A model generated the notes under the pieces. It saw nothing but the letters and a program-made list of their open reading frames with translations. It was not told the origin of the DNA and ran no database searches. From NCBI GenBank assembly GCA_018873245.2, contig JAEMBT020000002.1:10080001-10144000 (forward strand): a DNA stretch of 64,000 nucleotides, read 5' to 3'. Of the stretch, positions 24,772 to 37,200 are shown piece after piece; within the stretch, counting starts at the first letter, position 1, and the number at the start of each line of letters is the position of its first letter. Made by a program: the position numbers and the translations under genes. This DNA is from Archegozetes longisetosus (Eukaryota > Arthropoda > Arachnida > Sarcoptiformes > Trhypochthoniidae).

Positions 24772-26000
24772 CTATGCGATGATTTCACAATCAGGGTTTA
24801 TATCATTGAATAATATGATTAATAGTTCTAAAAATGGATACTGAGCCGCTTTTGTACCAGTTATTACTAATTTTCTGAGAGATCGAATACGGTGTAGAGT
24901 TTCAATCCCGCGGTGAGTTATCAAAGGATTGTTCGACAAGTTCAGAACCGAAAGAGTTGTCGAGTCTCTGAACAGCCGCCCAATTTTATCACAAGACCAG
25001 TCATCTAGTAGTTTATTATTTGATAAGTTCAGTTCCTGCAAGTGTGGTAACGTCGTTAAGTTGTCGAATGCTTCGTATCTCAGTTTGATATCTGTTTAAT
25101 TGTTGTAAAAAACAGTTAAATATATGACTCATCGCCATTAAAAAGAAGACTTACTCGAAGCATCAACTGCTATCAGTTTATATCTTTTGTCGTATTTATT
25201 AGGAAACTGCCTGATATCTGTCACCCAATTATTTGGTGCGTCTAATCATAAAAGTTTAATTAACTTGATAACCAAGTCATAAATTTGATTATTTTATTTG
25301 AGTCTAATTTGTTGTGATTTTAAGGTCGATTAAAACGGTTTAAAATGAAAGAGAAAAATATGAATTTTCTTACGCATAAACTTAATTCTTCCCCCTCTAT
25401 AAGCGATGAAGTGTGCGCTCGCCAACTCTGGACCTGATGTGAAAGATGATTCAAATTGAAAAATAATTTAATAGATTGCATAATAATTAAAATCTAAATA
25501 CCTAGAATTCCATGTCTTTGAGCAATATATCTTTGATTATATTGTTCTCTTAGTTCTATATAATGTTTTAATCGTCTCTTAAATCCGTTTATAGAGAAGT
25601 CCCATTTGTGGTGTAAAGCAACGTAAAGATCAGTTGACAAGCCCTTTCTGCCGGTCGAGAAATAGTCAGTGACTTTATTGTAAGGCTTCTCGGAGCTTTG
25701 ATTCAATTCCCACAATGCATCGTGTTGCAATGGACTCTTCACTGACTTTTCTAGTTCAGTTCTCTCTTTTTCCGTCAATATTATTTTAGAACTCTCTACA
25801 TTTTCTGGTAACTTCTCTATAGATTTCTCTTCAGAACTATACAAATCTCTACTTCCTTTCAATCCTTTCACTTCTTCACTTTTAATTAAATCTTTATTTT
25901 CTTTTAATTCTTTCACTTCTTTAGTACTAAATGTTGAACTAAATGCCCACAAATGTGAATTAAATTTACAAATACTCAAATTTAACGACTTTCTTAACAT
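24772..26000 (-). CDS. DMAC2: DMAC2-like (ATP5SL) mitochondrial complex I assembly factor
   Basis: DMAC2 helps assemble the distal membrane arm of complex I. Exons 25502-26000, 25374-25433, 25155-25241, 24772-25091, introns 63-132 bp, phases consistent; 321 residues. The N-terminus looks like a mitochondrial presequence (MLRKSLNLSICKFNSHLWAF), then a Glu/Lys-rich linker. The family signature GPELASAHFIAYRGG (exons 1-2) is followed by VDASNIKLRYEAFDNL and C-terminal leucine-rich repeats with LDDW, THRGIETLH and a final NPDCEII. The related ATP5S/DMAC2L is the main alternative, but the LDDW and YEAFDNL spacing favours DMAC2. Its 3' end nearly touches NUDT14. Confidence 0.88.
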
Positions 26001-26965
26001 AGTTCTGAGCTAATATTTATTTTAAATAATGTTCAAATAAACTTATTCTATTTATATTTGGTAAGTTCATTTATTCTTAGAGTTTAATGGGTTTGAAAAG
26101 GATTTTAATTTTATTTAAACCTAAATAAAAACAATAATTAAATCACATGAGAAGTGTTAGGCTAAAACGTGACCTTTTAAGTAGAGGTCTTTCTAAATTG
26201 TACACGATAATACGGGTTCAATAAAAAAAATACGTTAAACTAAAATAAATTTCTTAGAAAACAATCTGCAAAAATCGCAATTTAAGAGATTGGCTGTTAA
26301 GAACTGGTCCAAACATGTCAAACAGTAATTGTTTAAATGAGTAAATAGTAAAATATTTGAAGAAATATTAATGAAATAGAAATATTAGATTAAAATTCGT
26401 TACAGACCTATACCTAAAAGAGATCGAGGAGTGACTAAAAGTGATAAAAGTCCGCCTCAATTATGAATGAAATATAATTTATATTTACGGTTAGATAAAT
26501 GATTGGCGTATGTGTTAAGACATCCTATTATTGTATTCATTGATTGCAGTGATTCGCAAATAAATGCAATTCTTATGTATCTAACACTTTATTTGACAAA
26601 ACATGTGAATTATGTGATAATCAATAGATATCAATTGTGATTTGCATTAACCAAAATTCATTCAACTGATCAATAAATCAACTTTTCATCAATGACTTAA
26701 TTAATAAAATATTAATTAAATGTTAATCAAATATTAGTATAAATGCATAAATGCATATAATCTTATAATCAATTGATTTCAATATTAACTGAATTTGGTT
26801 CTTATGTTCAAAATTATTGTTTTTCGATTTGATTCCTATTTCTTACTGATTGTCGACAAAGAATCACATCATTCGTTTGGAATCGCATTTATTTACAGTC
26901 ACTTAAAATCATTTAATCATTCAGTCATTTATGTATTGCTTATAAACAGCCGATTCATTGAAATA
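26001..26965. other. Divergent promoter region, DMAC2-like / cyclin Y
   Basis: AT-rich with no gene recognised. Cyclin Y transcripts probably start in the last part: the frame is open back to 26795, but the myristoylation-ready ATG is at 26966. Confidence 0.5.
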
Positions 26966-28333
26966 ATGGGAAATAAGATATCGTGTTGTCGAGCAAATAG
27001 TCCGCGACTCTCACGAAAAAACAAAGAATCAAATAATTATATTGAGTCTGATCTCAGGCACGACGAGAGCGGACCTAATCTCCAGCACATCAGCGAAAGA
27101 GAACCCGAAGACGTGGAAACTGATCCGTCTTCAAATCCGACTGCTGGACCACTTTTTATGCAAAGATCTCGAAGTGATATCAGAAGTGAGACTAAATTTA
27201 CGAACTATTGATTTACTTTACTTTTACTTAGCTGTGATTTATTGGCAAATTAACTAATTGTTTATTTTATTTGCTGATAACAGGCCACAGAAGAAGCCAA
27301 ATAAATGTAAGCCAAATGAATATTTTGCAGCTAAAATACAATTAAAAACGTTCTCAATTTTTCTCTTTTTATAGTTACTAGAAACGCGTCCACTAAAGAA
27401 ATCGAGCTCGTGTTCAACTATTTATTTAGATGACAGTACTGTCAGTCATCCAAATCTGAAGAATACCATCAAATGTGTAACTCTCGGAATCTATTATCAC
27501 ATTAGAAATAGAAACTCTGATCGAATTGTCGATATTTTCGATGAAAGAATACATCCGTTAACGGTATGGCAGAATTGAAGTAATCTCGAAGTGAATGATT
27601 AAACAAACTGAATTTTTTTCTGAATAGAGAGACGGAATAGCAAATAGTAACGATATTCGTGAACCTGATCACAGAACAATATATCGGTTTGTGCGAACTC
27701 TGTTCAGCGCTGCACAATTATCGCCCGAATGTGCTATAATAACACTGGTATATCTTGAAAGACTGTTAACTTATGCCGAAATAGACATCGTTCCGTGTAC
27801 GTGGAAAAGAATTGTTTTGGGGGCTATTCTCTTGGCATCCAAAGTATGGGACGATCAGGCAGTTTGGAATGTAGACTATTGTCAAATTTTAAGAGATATT
27901 ACTGTTGAAGACATGTAAGCAAAATGTCTCCAATTGACCTCGATTTTTCTCTCATACTCTATTTTCAATTTTTAGGAATGAACTTGAAAGAAGATTTCTA
28001 GAACTTCTGCAGTTTAACATAAATGTTCCGTCGAGTGTATACGCAAAGTATTATTTTGATTTACGAACACTTGCAGATCAAAATGATATTACATTCCCAG
28101 CAGAACCACTCAACGAAGACCGGGCACAACGATTAGAAGTATTTCACTTCATAAACTTATATCAAGTTATACCGATTGATTAATTATATTAATTTATATT
28201 AATTAATTGATTGCAGGCAATGTCTCGATTATGTGAGGACAAGTTGATTGATTTGAACAAAAATGGTTTGAAGAAGTGGTCGAGTTTAGACAGTATACCA
28301 TTGATTCGAAAAAGTGCTGCCATTTTATCGTGA
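26966..28333 (+). CDS. CCNY: Cyclin Y
   Basis: Cyclin Y is a membrane-anchored cyclin that activates CDK14/CDK16-type kinases and promotes LRP6 phosphorylation in Wnt signalling. Exons 26966-27185, 27284-27306, 27375-27563, 27628-27914, 27976-28138, 28217-28333; 332 residues (human 341). The start gives MGNKISCC, a myristoylation/palmitoylation signal, and is preferred over the in-frame upstream start at 26795. Landmarks are [27 protein letters not shown] and the cyclin box ([53 protein letters not shown]). Exon 2 is a 23-nt microexon. AATAAA follows at 28517-28522. Confidence 0.97.
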
Positions 28334-28516
28334 TTTAACAAAGAAATTGATGGCAAAAGCCAAATAAATGATTATTGCGTCGCTTTTTTTAGCTAATTTA
28401 AAGTATTTACTATAACTTGAAACGATTTGGAGTTGAGATTTTTAAACAAGAGTTTTAAAGAATATATGAGAATCAAGATTGAAATCAATTTATAAATTAT
28501 TTGTCAATGAATTTTG

Positions 28517-28522
28517 AATAAA
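28517..28522 (+). terminator. Polyadenylation signal (AATAAA) for cyclin Y
   Basis: Canonical hexamer about 185 bp after the cyclin Y stop codon. A minus-strand AATAAA for the convergent ATPAF2 gene lies at 28589-28594. Confidence 0.5.
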
Positions 28523-28701
28523 ATATTTTTCAATTTTAATATTGATTCTGCTTCAGATCAATTCTATTTTTCATGAAAAATATTAGTTTTTATTTCTAAC
28601 AATCCTCATAAATTAAATCATAGAATGGTCAACAAAATTGTAAAATAAAAACTTAACTAAAATACTAAACATCTAATTGAGTCTAAGTTCCAATTAAGTG
28701 A

Positions 28702-29652
28702 TTAAGCGACAGATTTGGCAGTTCTCGAGAATGAGTCTGTTTTTTGTGAGAGTTGTCTTACTTCACAATTGAAAAAATAGAATATAATAGCAGCCGAAAC
28801 TCTAGCACGTAAAGCATACAAATCAAGATCATGTGTCGACTGATCTCTTCCCCACTGTTCTGTTTGGAACTCCACTTCTAAACGCGACAACTTCACGGCT
28901 TCTTCTACACTAATTTTTCGATCAGCTAAGGCTAACGAAAGCATTAATGACTTCAAATTTTCAGTAGCGAACAAGAGTCCGTGTAATGACCAGCGATTGT
29001 GTGAACACAAGTGACGATAAATTGTTTGTTTAGTTGTCTCATCAATTGGTTCCAAATGTACAGTTTCAGTGATGGGTATTTTGCAGTGAAACCTATTCTG
29101 AAACCAATCAATTATTGGATCCCAATTGTTTTGTTGGAGAAGTAATAACTCATTTGGTTGACTAATGCGAAAGCAGAGAGTGTCCGAGTCAATGAAATTC
29201 AAAATACTTTCAGCGATTGTTTGCTCGTCTAAGTTCAGGGGATTATCGATAACAGTATTAGTCAAAGTGGTTAAATGCATTTGGTTTAGTTTAATATAAT
29301 CTGTTTGCGAATCCCATTCATTGGCTACAATTAGAGCCAACCCTTCGTCGTAAGTGAAGAATGTTTGACCCTTTGGTGTCTTCAGTTTACGTCCGTCTAA
29401 ATTGATCTCAAATTTTTGGTCATTTCTAGTGATTGTCACTTTCTTGTAGAAACGCTTCCTTTCAGTCAAGGCTTTAAAGTTAAAAAATTTTTATTTTATA
29501 ATACAGTCAATTGTTTTGAATTGAGAATTATTCGTAAAAATATTATCGAAAGTCATAATGGATTAAGACTTACAGGAGAGAAGTCGTACTTGAGACTGTG
29601 GTGAGTTTAATATTTTTCTATTAATTAAATTGAAAGCGCTTCTGATTAACAT
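28702..29652 (-). CDS. ATPAF2: ATPAF2 / ATP12, F1-ATPase assembly factor
   Basis: A mitochondrial chaperone that binds the F1 alpha subunit during ATP synthase assembly. Exons 29574-29652 and 28702-29471, intron 102 bp; 282 residues (human 289). The first exon encodes a basic, hydroxylated presequence (MLIRSAFNLINRKILNS) and joins in phase to LTERKRFYKKV. The conserved ATP12 block follows: INLDGRKLKTPKG, ANEWDSQ, MHLTTLTNT, WDPIIDWF, SRLEVEFQTEQWG and LRARVSAAI. The N-terminal exon was found by following the splice phase; the body alone is diagnostic. Confidence 0.95.
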
Positions 29653-31247
29653 AATTGTTTGAACAACTAAGCGAAATGAAATATCAATTGAAAAGTGATG
29701 CGACTGTCAACACTTTTAAAAGTATGCTAAATGTTAGTGAGTGTAGTGAATAGAGATGGCGCCAAATTTCAATCTCATTCTTATACCTCGAAACACTATC
29801 CTATTTGACTCGAAACAATAAATCAAAAGTTAATTCATATTTCTTTTTTCACTCCAAATTCACTAATCGTTTGATTAATGAAACATTTTCAAATTAAAAA
29901 TCTCTTACAAGAGTTGAATAATAAGTTTGGGATAATTTAAATGAATTGTTTAGAAGTAAATAGAATTGATTTGTAATATTAATTTGTAAAAGTTGATTGT
30001 TGCACTTAGATTTATTGCATATAGTTTTAAGCTGACTGAGCTCATAAGTCCACATTGAACATTCCCATAAAAGATTAACAACAACTTACCTATATTAATT
30101 CTTCAATAATTCATAGTTCATTCACAGATTGAGTCTTTGTATCCTAACTCTATATAATGATTAGTAATTATAGATTTTAGATAAATTAACACTGGATTCA
30201 GTGGAGGTGACAAAGTAAGTTACATATAAGTTGTTAACAAGTAAAAAATAGCTATCAAATGGTTGAGTATCGTTAAATTTGAACAAATTAGAAGAAGAAT
30301 ACAAAATAGAAGATTGAATGAAACTGAGTTTTTATTGATTTATATGTGGAAGACAAAAGTTATTAAATATAATGATTGAATAGATTAGTAATTTGAATGT
30401 GCAAATGATTAACAAGATATTTGCATATAATTTAATTAAAATTTGTAATTAGTAATATTAAATAACAATTGACTAATTATTCTAATTTTTATAATAAATA
30501 TTTGCATACAGTTAATTGAAACAAGTGCTGATTATCAGTGTTTGATTGATTAGAAATATCAGAATAAGATTAAGATTGAGTGGTAGTGAACAGTGTATTG
30601 AACGATGTTAATTGTTTAAAATGTAATTGAAAGAAGAATAAGTTAATTAGTTGTTAATGAAAGGCTAAAATATGTGTGCAAACAGTGAGTTTGCTGGATA
30701 ATTGCATAGCGATATCATAAGTGATTGAAGAGTGCAATTATTTGGTTATTTAGTATTGAAGTCATCAACAATCAGCTTGATTTAATAGGCAATTGTTCTT
30801 TCAATTGAACCAATTCGCAAATGTTCATAATAACCACAAATGTTTTAATCCAAATTCATAAGATGAGGACAACTATTAAAAATAGTTAACTTTACACACT
30901 TTCCTTGAAACCACTCGAAAAGCACTAAAACCATGTGATTAAAACGCTGTTTGAGTTGAAAATTGAATCTAAATTGATTGCCTTATATAAAGTCTAAATG
31001 AGTGAATAAATAATTATCTGGAATGTTAGTTTTCTCTAAATAAGTTACAGACTAATTATTGACGTATTTGCGAGGTCTATTAATGATCAAATTAAAATTG
31101 ATCATTTTTTGCAAAGAACAAATTCCATTTAGACCTAAGACTTTTGATCACATAACAAGTTCTTCAAAGTGATAGCAGCAGAAGTAGTGAAGAGTTATTT
31201 TTAGGATTTATTGATTGCAGTTTGAATAGTTTTGATTAAGGTTGATG
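29653..31247. other. Intergenic region between ATPAF2 and the DPP6/10-like gene
   Basis: About 1.6 kb, strongly AT-rich, with no coding or RNA gene recognised. It contains TTTATT at 31207-31212, which is AATAAA on the minus strand, 36 bp past the DPP6/10-like stop codon. Confidence 0.55.
31207..31212 (-). terminator. Polyadenylation signal for the DPP6/10-like gene
   Basis: AATAAA on the minus strand, 36 bp downstream of the stop codon at 31248-31250. Confidence 0.5.
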
Positions 31248-34200
31248 TCACTTTGCTTTCTTTTTAGCATTCGTAGTAAGATCTTGTCCATCTTCTAGTC
31301 CAAAACACTCGTCAAGATATGTCTCTAAAGATCTATATAGATGAAGTCTAACATCTTCTAAGTAATGATTGCTATCGGGATATATCTGTAAAAATGAGTC
31401 CATCTTATTAACAAATATAGACTATAAGTGAATGTTTTAGGTTTGTTTTGATGGTATGATTAACCAATAAAATGATTAACTATAGTATGGGTGAGAAGGA
31501 AATTAGTTTAAATGAAAACAATTTAGTCTAATAAGAATAAATGAAACGTAATATCGAAAGTGAGTCTGATATCGACCAGTTCTATAAATAGAGATAGTTG
31601 CAGTGAGGCTGCATCATTTGATGAGTGTTAGCTAACTTTCTCTCAGCTATATATTTATCCCATCATTCCCTCACTCCCTCCCCATTATTTCCAACCCCAG
31701 ACATCTCTACACCAAACTAACTTTATTTTAATTAGTTTAGATTGGATTAGCTCATCTTCTACTAACTAATTTCAAGGCTTAATCCTAAAAATGATGTCAG
31801 ATTGCAATATGCCAGACATCTGATAGTCTTTGAGTAGTTTACTCGATAGTAAGTACTCTGAAGAATAGATAATTGAAGAGCTGATATTTTCCTAAAGCCT
31901 TGCTCATTAAATAACTAGCATTAGAGTCTACTATGTTTGCAAAGAAGATTCATTAACTCTTTTTACCTGCGATCTATAAAGAACTCCTGCGTTATTCAGA
32001 GCTTTCATCAAATTGAATGAGTGTTGCAAATGAACAGCATCTAAATAAACAGCGCACATAACAGTTTTGACGCAGAATATTAGCGAGTTGTTATCATAAT
32101 TACCGTCAGCAGTGCCATGAAGGATAAAGAGTCTTTTGTCTTTGAAGAGTTTAGCCTTCTTGATTAAGTTTGCATTTTCATATCTCAAATAACTTCCCTG
32201 AGACCAAGGAGCACCAAAATAACGCTCTGATGTGAACGAATCTATAAGGATCAGGTACGAGTGTTAGCATAGACACAACTAATCAGGATTAGGTTAATTA
32301 GGTTTGAACTGGGAATTGAATTTGACTGATTAAAAGGAAGACTAGTAGTAGTATATCTGTGAAATGTGTGCTCACCCCAATAGAGCCAATTAGTGATAGG
32401 TGCCACAGCAAGACTACAATTAAATATTTGTTGATCAAACAGAGCTAAACTGGTTGCAGCTACATATCCACCATAAGCCCATCCCCAGATCTAAATGGAA
32501 AGTTTTGAACATTGAATTCTGTGCTGTACTGTACAATTGCATAATCGATGTTTAATGTGTGCTCAACAGTACGGTCGAGTGTTTTTAATCGTTTAGCGCA
32601 ACATTTCTTATTAAGCATATCTCATAAAACAGCTTAAATCTTCTGAATAAGTTAGTATTAATAAAATAAATCAATTGCTATCTTAAAGAATAACATTGAA
32701 TTAAAATAAATCATACGGCAAATCACTATATTGTAAGCTAACTCCTTGTTAATTATCATCCGTCAAAAATGTTGATGGCATTTAAAACTAAAATTTCTAT
32801 CTAGTAAAATGCAAATCTTTCAATAATTGACAAGCAGTGAGATTCTAAAAATATTGTTCTTAAAACAAATGTCGGTTTCAGCAAATATTCAAATTTCAAT
32901 TTTGTAATTTTATTTTTGGGCTAATGAGTCAAAACAAACAGAAATTAATAGAATGTGGTCTGAACGGAAGATTTGTTTTAAACTGACATGTAGTGAATAG
33001 TACTTTCTATTTTGATCATGTTTTCACAATATTTTGATATTATATTTGTGAAAATGATTATAGAAAGATCTTTATTAATACCGCAATACGCATAGGATCG
33101 ACATAATGTAATTGTTTTTTGAGATATTTCACAACTTCCATATAGTCTTGCACTTCAATATTGCCAATTTGATGCCATGTTTCATGTAACACAGTGTCAC
33201 CACTACCTCGACTACCACGAACATCAATCTGTGCGTATATGAAATCTCTCGAACTGGCCTGAAATCGTATTTAATATTACCAAATATTATCTAATATTAT
33301 TGAATTGTGATCCTAATTCCTAATTCTAAGTAATACTGACCAGATAACTGCCCCACTCCACTGAAAATCTGTGCTTCACTTCTTGTTCTCCTGGCTCCGG
33401 TCCTCTAATAGCACGAAAGAAGTACATTAGTTTCTACTTTGAATCAATACTTTATGGTTTGTAGTGTTATAACACTGAGCGCTCAAGTATAAATTAGAAA
33501 GTTAGTTGCAAAGTGTTGTGGTAAACTAGATTACATAATCTGAATGAATTGGAAACTATATAAGCGTTAATGTTGTGCAATATTTCAAATAGTCTGATCG
33601 TTTATGTAGCTGCGTCATCACAGAATGTTGATAAAGGATGGAAATATAGTAATCTATATTCATTATCTCATCAAAATCATCAAAATCTGATCAGAGCGAG
33701 GATTTTGCGTGATTTAAGTTAAGGCACGCTAACTTGTAGATAGACATCTGCTATTGTGTAATTTAGGTGTGAAAACTAAATTGAAAAATGTTTGCAAGCT
33801 TTTCAATTTCACTTGAAAAGATCACTTCATTCAAAAGACTATTGAAAAGACTTTAAAATAGGAAAACTTGGCCAAACAAACCAATAAATCTGTTAATTAT
33901 CTAGAAACAATTGGGATAAAAGAAAGATAAGGTTAATGTTTAGTTTGATTTATACTGTAAATCAATTGAATGCTGACATGTGTTTCGGTGTGCAGAATCC
34001 TAATACATTATTGTGAAAGCTAGAGAATATCAAACAATTGAGTTATGTAAACAAAAGTTCAAGTAAGCAATCTTTAAATGATTGTCGACTAAAAATAATA
34101 TGCTTTATTTGTTTTCACCCAAACTAAGCTCAACCAATAGAATGTTTTAAACTATTCATCAAATAGAACCTAATTTTGCAGCAAATTTCTCCACTTCCCT

Positions 34201-37200
34201 AAATATTTACCACTCTTTGCCAGTCTTCTCAAACTACTTTAAAATATTGATCTCTTCTTTGGCAGGTTATAGGTCTAATGCGATCAAATATTGGTCTCAT
34301 TTATAATTGACTTACTGTAGATTTTGGAAAAATATTAGGAATTCATCTTATCTGTGTCTCTCCATTGTTTCATAGTATAACTGATAAATGGTATGCCGTA
34401 AATCTATGCTTTCAAACTTGCTCTTAGTTAACTCACATCAAACTTTCTCCAATCCTAACAACTCTATTCCATCTCAATAATACTACCATTCTCTACTTCA
34501 AATACATCAAATCGCTTCTCCAATACTCATTCAACTTCTCATTCAATACACTTGACACATGATTTTGATCTAATTTTTCAGTTTTTAAATTGATCAATAT
34601 TTTGCCCGAATATCACAGTTGAGCGATTATTTTCAAGATTTCTTCCTTTTCATGCAAGTTCTTCATTTCATCTTTTATGACATTCAAAACTGACAGAATA
34701 TTTCGTTTACTGTTTCTTATTCATGATTGTCATGAAATTGGAATAAATTAGCGAAAATTGGATTGAAAAGCAACAAAACAGTAGCAGGCCGTAAAATGGG
34801 AACTGATTCTGGTTAGATAAATCATGAAAATCAAACTTATTTCACAAAAATGAGTCACTATAAAACTACTGTTATCAATGAACTTTACGGAGATTTAATT
34901 TGAAATAAAAAACCGGAAGTCCTGAATTTTCTTGTCCACTTAAAGCTAAGAGTAATAAGTTTTTGTTGAGACTATTTTGACTCCAAATCTAGAGATTTAG
35001 ATAAGTTTTTGTATGGAAACTACGATCTAGAAAATCTAAGTCATCTATTATCGTCTCGATGTTTTACTCTCTGAAAAATGATCGCAACTGTTCAAAAATG
35101 ATCCTCTGACGCAGAAAATTTCAGTAATTTATCAAATACTTATCAATATTTGATCGTTTATTGAGCCTTTAGTTGAGGTTTTTCTGCTTTGTTTAGTTTA
35201 GATGTAATTTAAGTAATGTTTCGCAAGAAGAAAAATCATCTTTGAATCATATCTGAATTTTTGAAAACTAGTCTATTGTTCAAAATATTTGCTTATTTCT
35301 ATAGCTTTATCGAATACTGACATAAATTGAGTGTCAAGTATACAAAAACAGTACTGTTTCATTAGAAAACATATTAATTATAAGTAGAGCGTAAGAGCAA
35401 AAATAACAAAAATCTTCATTACATTTCTACAACTAATGGGAATTTGATTTCTTCGTTTTCTCTTAATCCTGGAGGAAGTATAAGACGAACATTAGCACCT
35501 AAGCAATTGAAAACGTTTTCGGTAAATCATTCAATAGGAACCAGTTGAGTTTTAAATTGAAAGCTATTTGAAACTCACGAAAATTTCCAATAGGAACTTC
35601 AAATGTTCTCAGCTGCGGATAAGCACGAAATTCGAGTAAATTTTCGAGAACTTGATCGGAGCCAATCTTTAGCACTAGATAAAATATTAGATCATAAATA
35701 GGTTGGTAGTTCAAGATGGTAGTGAATGAATAATTTACATATTTTGTTAGAATGAAGAGCACGGATTTCAGCCCAAGGAATCCCCATTCCCAAGCATTTC
35801 AATATGAAATAATCAGCTTTAGGGCTAAATATAGCTTTTTGATATGTACAGTTCCTCTCTGCTTGATCACACGTTAGGCAAACTGGCTCTCCAACAGAAG
35901 AAGAATGCACAGAAGAGATACTAAAGATATGCCTCTGAACAGAAGAGCTCTGAAGAGTGGCCTCATAAAACACAGTATCCGTATCTGATCTATAAGCAAG
36001 AATGTTAGTCACATCGTTCTGGCCATGTGTTAAAAAGTTTTCTATTCGACTCTATACCAGAAAAAGATAACTTCACATAAATCTACTATTGACAAAATTG
36101 TATGGAACCTAAACATACTTTAACTGATATCATGGCTATTTGTTTGAACGAACCAGTTTTACTGTTGTTTAACGGCAGACGAATTAAATAATGTTTTCTA
36201 TCAGATGTTACTAAAGGAGGATCGAATAGTTCGCTCCAACCACTCGAGTTTTCTCCGATACGATCTTCGAAGTGCTACAAATATTAACAATATAACTCTG
36301 AACTAAATCACGCCAAAACAACTGTATTCCCCAATTTGAATCATCTAACTTTTTCAAAACAAACCCAAATCTTATGAATAAAACAACACTATGGCAAACC
36401 TTTTCGCAAAACCAGTCTCTGTTTTCTTTGCAAATGCTAACTATAGAATAATTTTGCTCCCTTTGCAACCAAATTGCAGCCAGAACATTGTTTTCAATCC
36501 ATGAAACAGCTGTTAAGTAATGATCGCTATCGAGTGGAAGACATAATGTGTTAGAGAATGGGTTTGTTGTTAAGTTGGATTAGTTTAGGTTAGGTATAGA
36601 AGTGATTAACAAACCCTCTAATGTCGTTATTATATAACCTCTTCAGAGGTGACAAATTGGTTAAGTCAGTGATCCACAACTCGACTGATGGATTTGTTCT
36701 GCCTGGCTTTGGATACTTAAGACTAACTATTTGAGGTATTATGTTACTGGCGCTTTCATAAGAGCCATATTTAATAAATGAAGTCGTGTCAACCAGACTA
36801 TCATTGAATGATGCAAAGCATAGTTTGGTTCCGGTTGGATTCCACCAGAATGCTCGGTTAGTCTTCCAAATCCGTTCCCCATAGAGCCAGTCGGGAATTC
36901 CATTGTAGACAATGCCCGGTTGTCCAGTCTTAGTAACTGGCTTGGCATTCTCTCCAACTGATGGTTTGTAATAAATATTGTTTTGGTAAATATAGACCTG
37001 ATATAAAAACCATTAAAATCATGTTAAGCCTAACCATTTTTGCTTTTTTGCTTACTATTTGGTTTCCTTTTGGACCGAATTCCGCCTAAAAAGAAGCATT
37101 TTGTAATTGAGTTAAAGGCTAGTAATAGAATATTAATAAAGGTTATGTCTTACGAAATCGAGTTCTTGATTTGCTGCAGCCCCCAGATATATTATATCCT

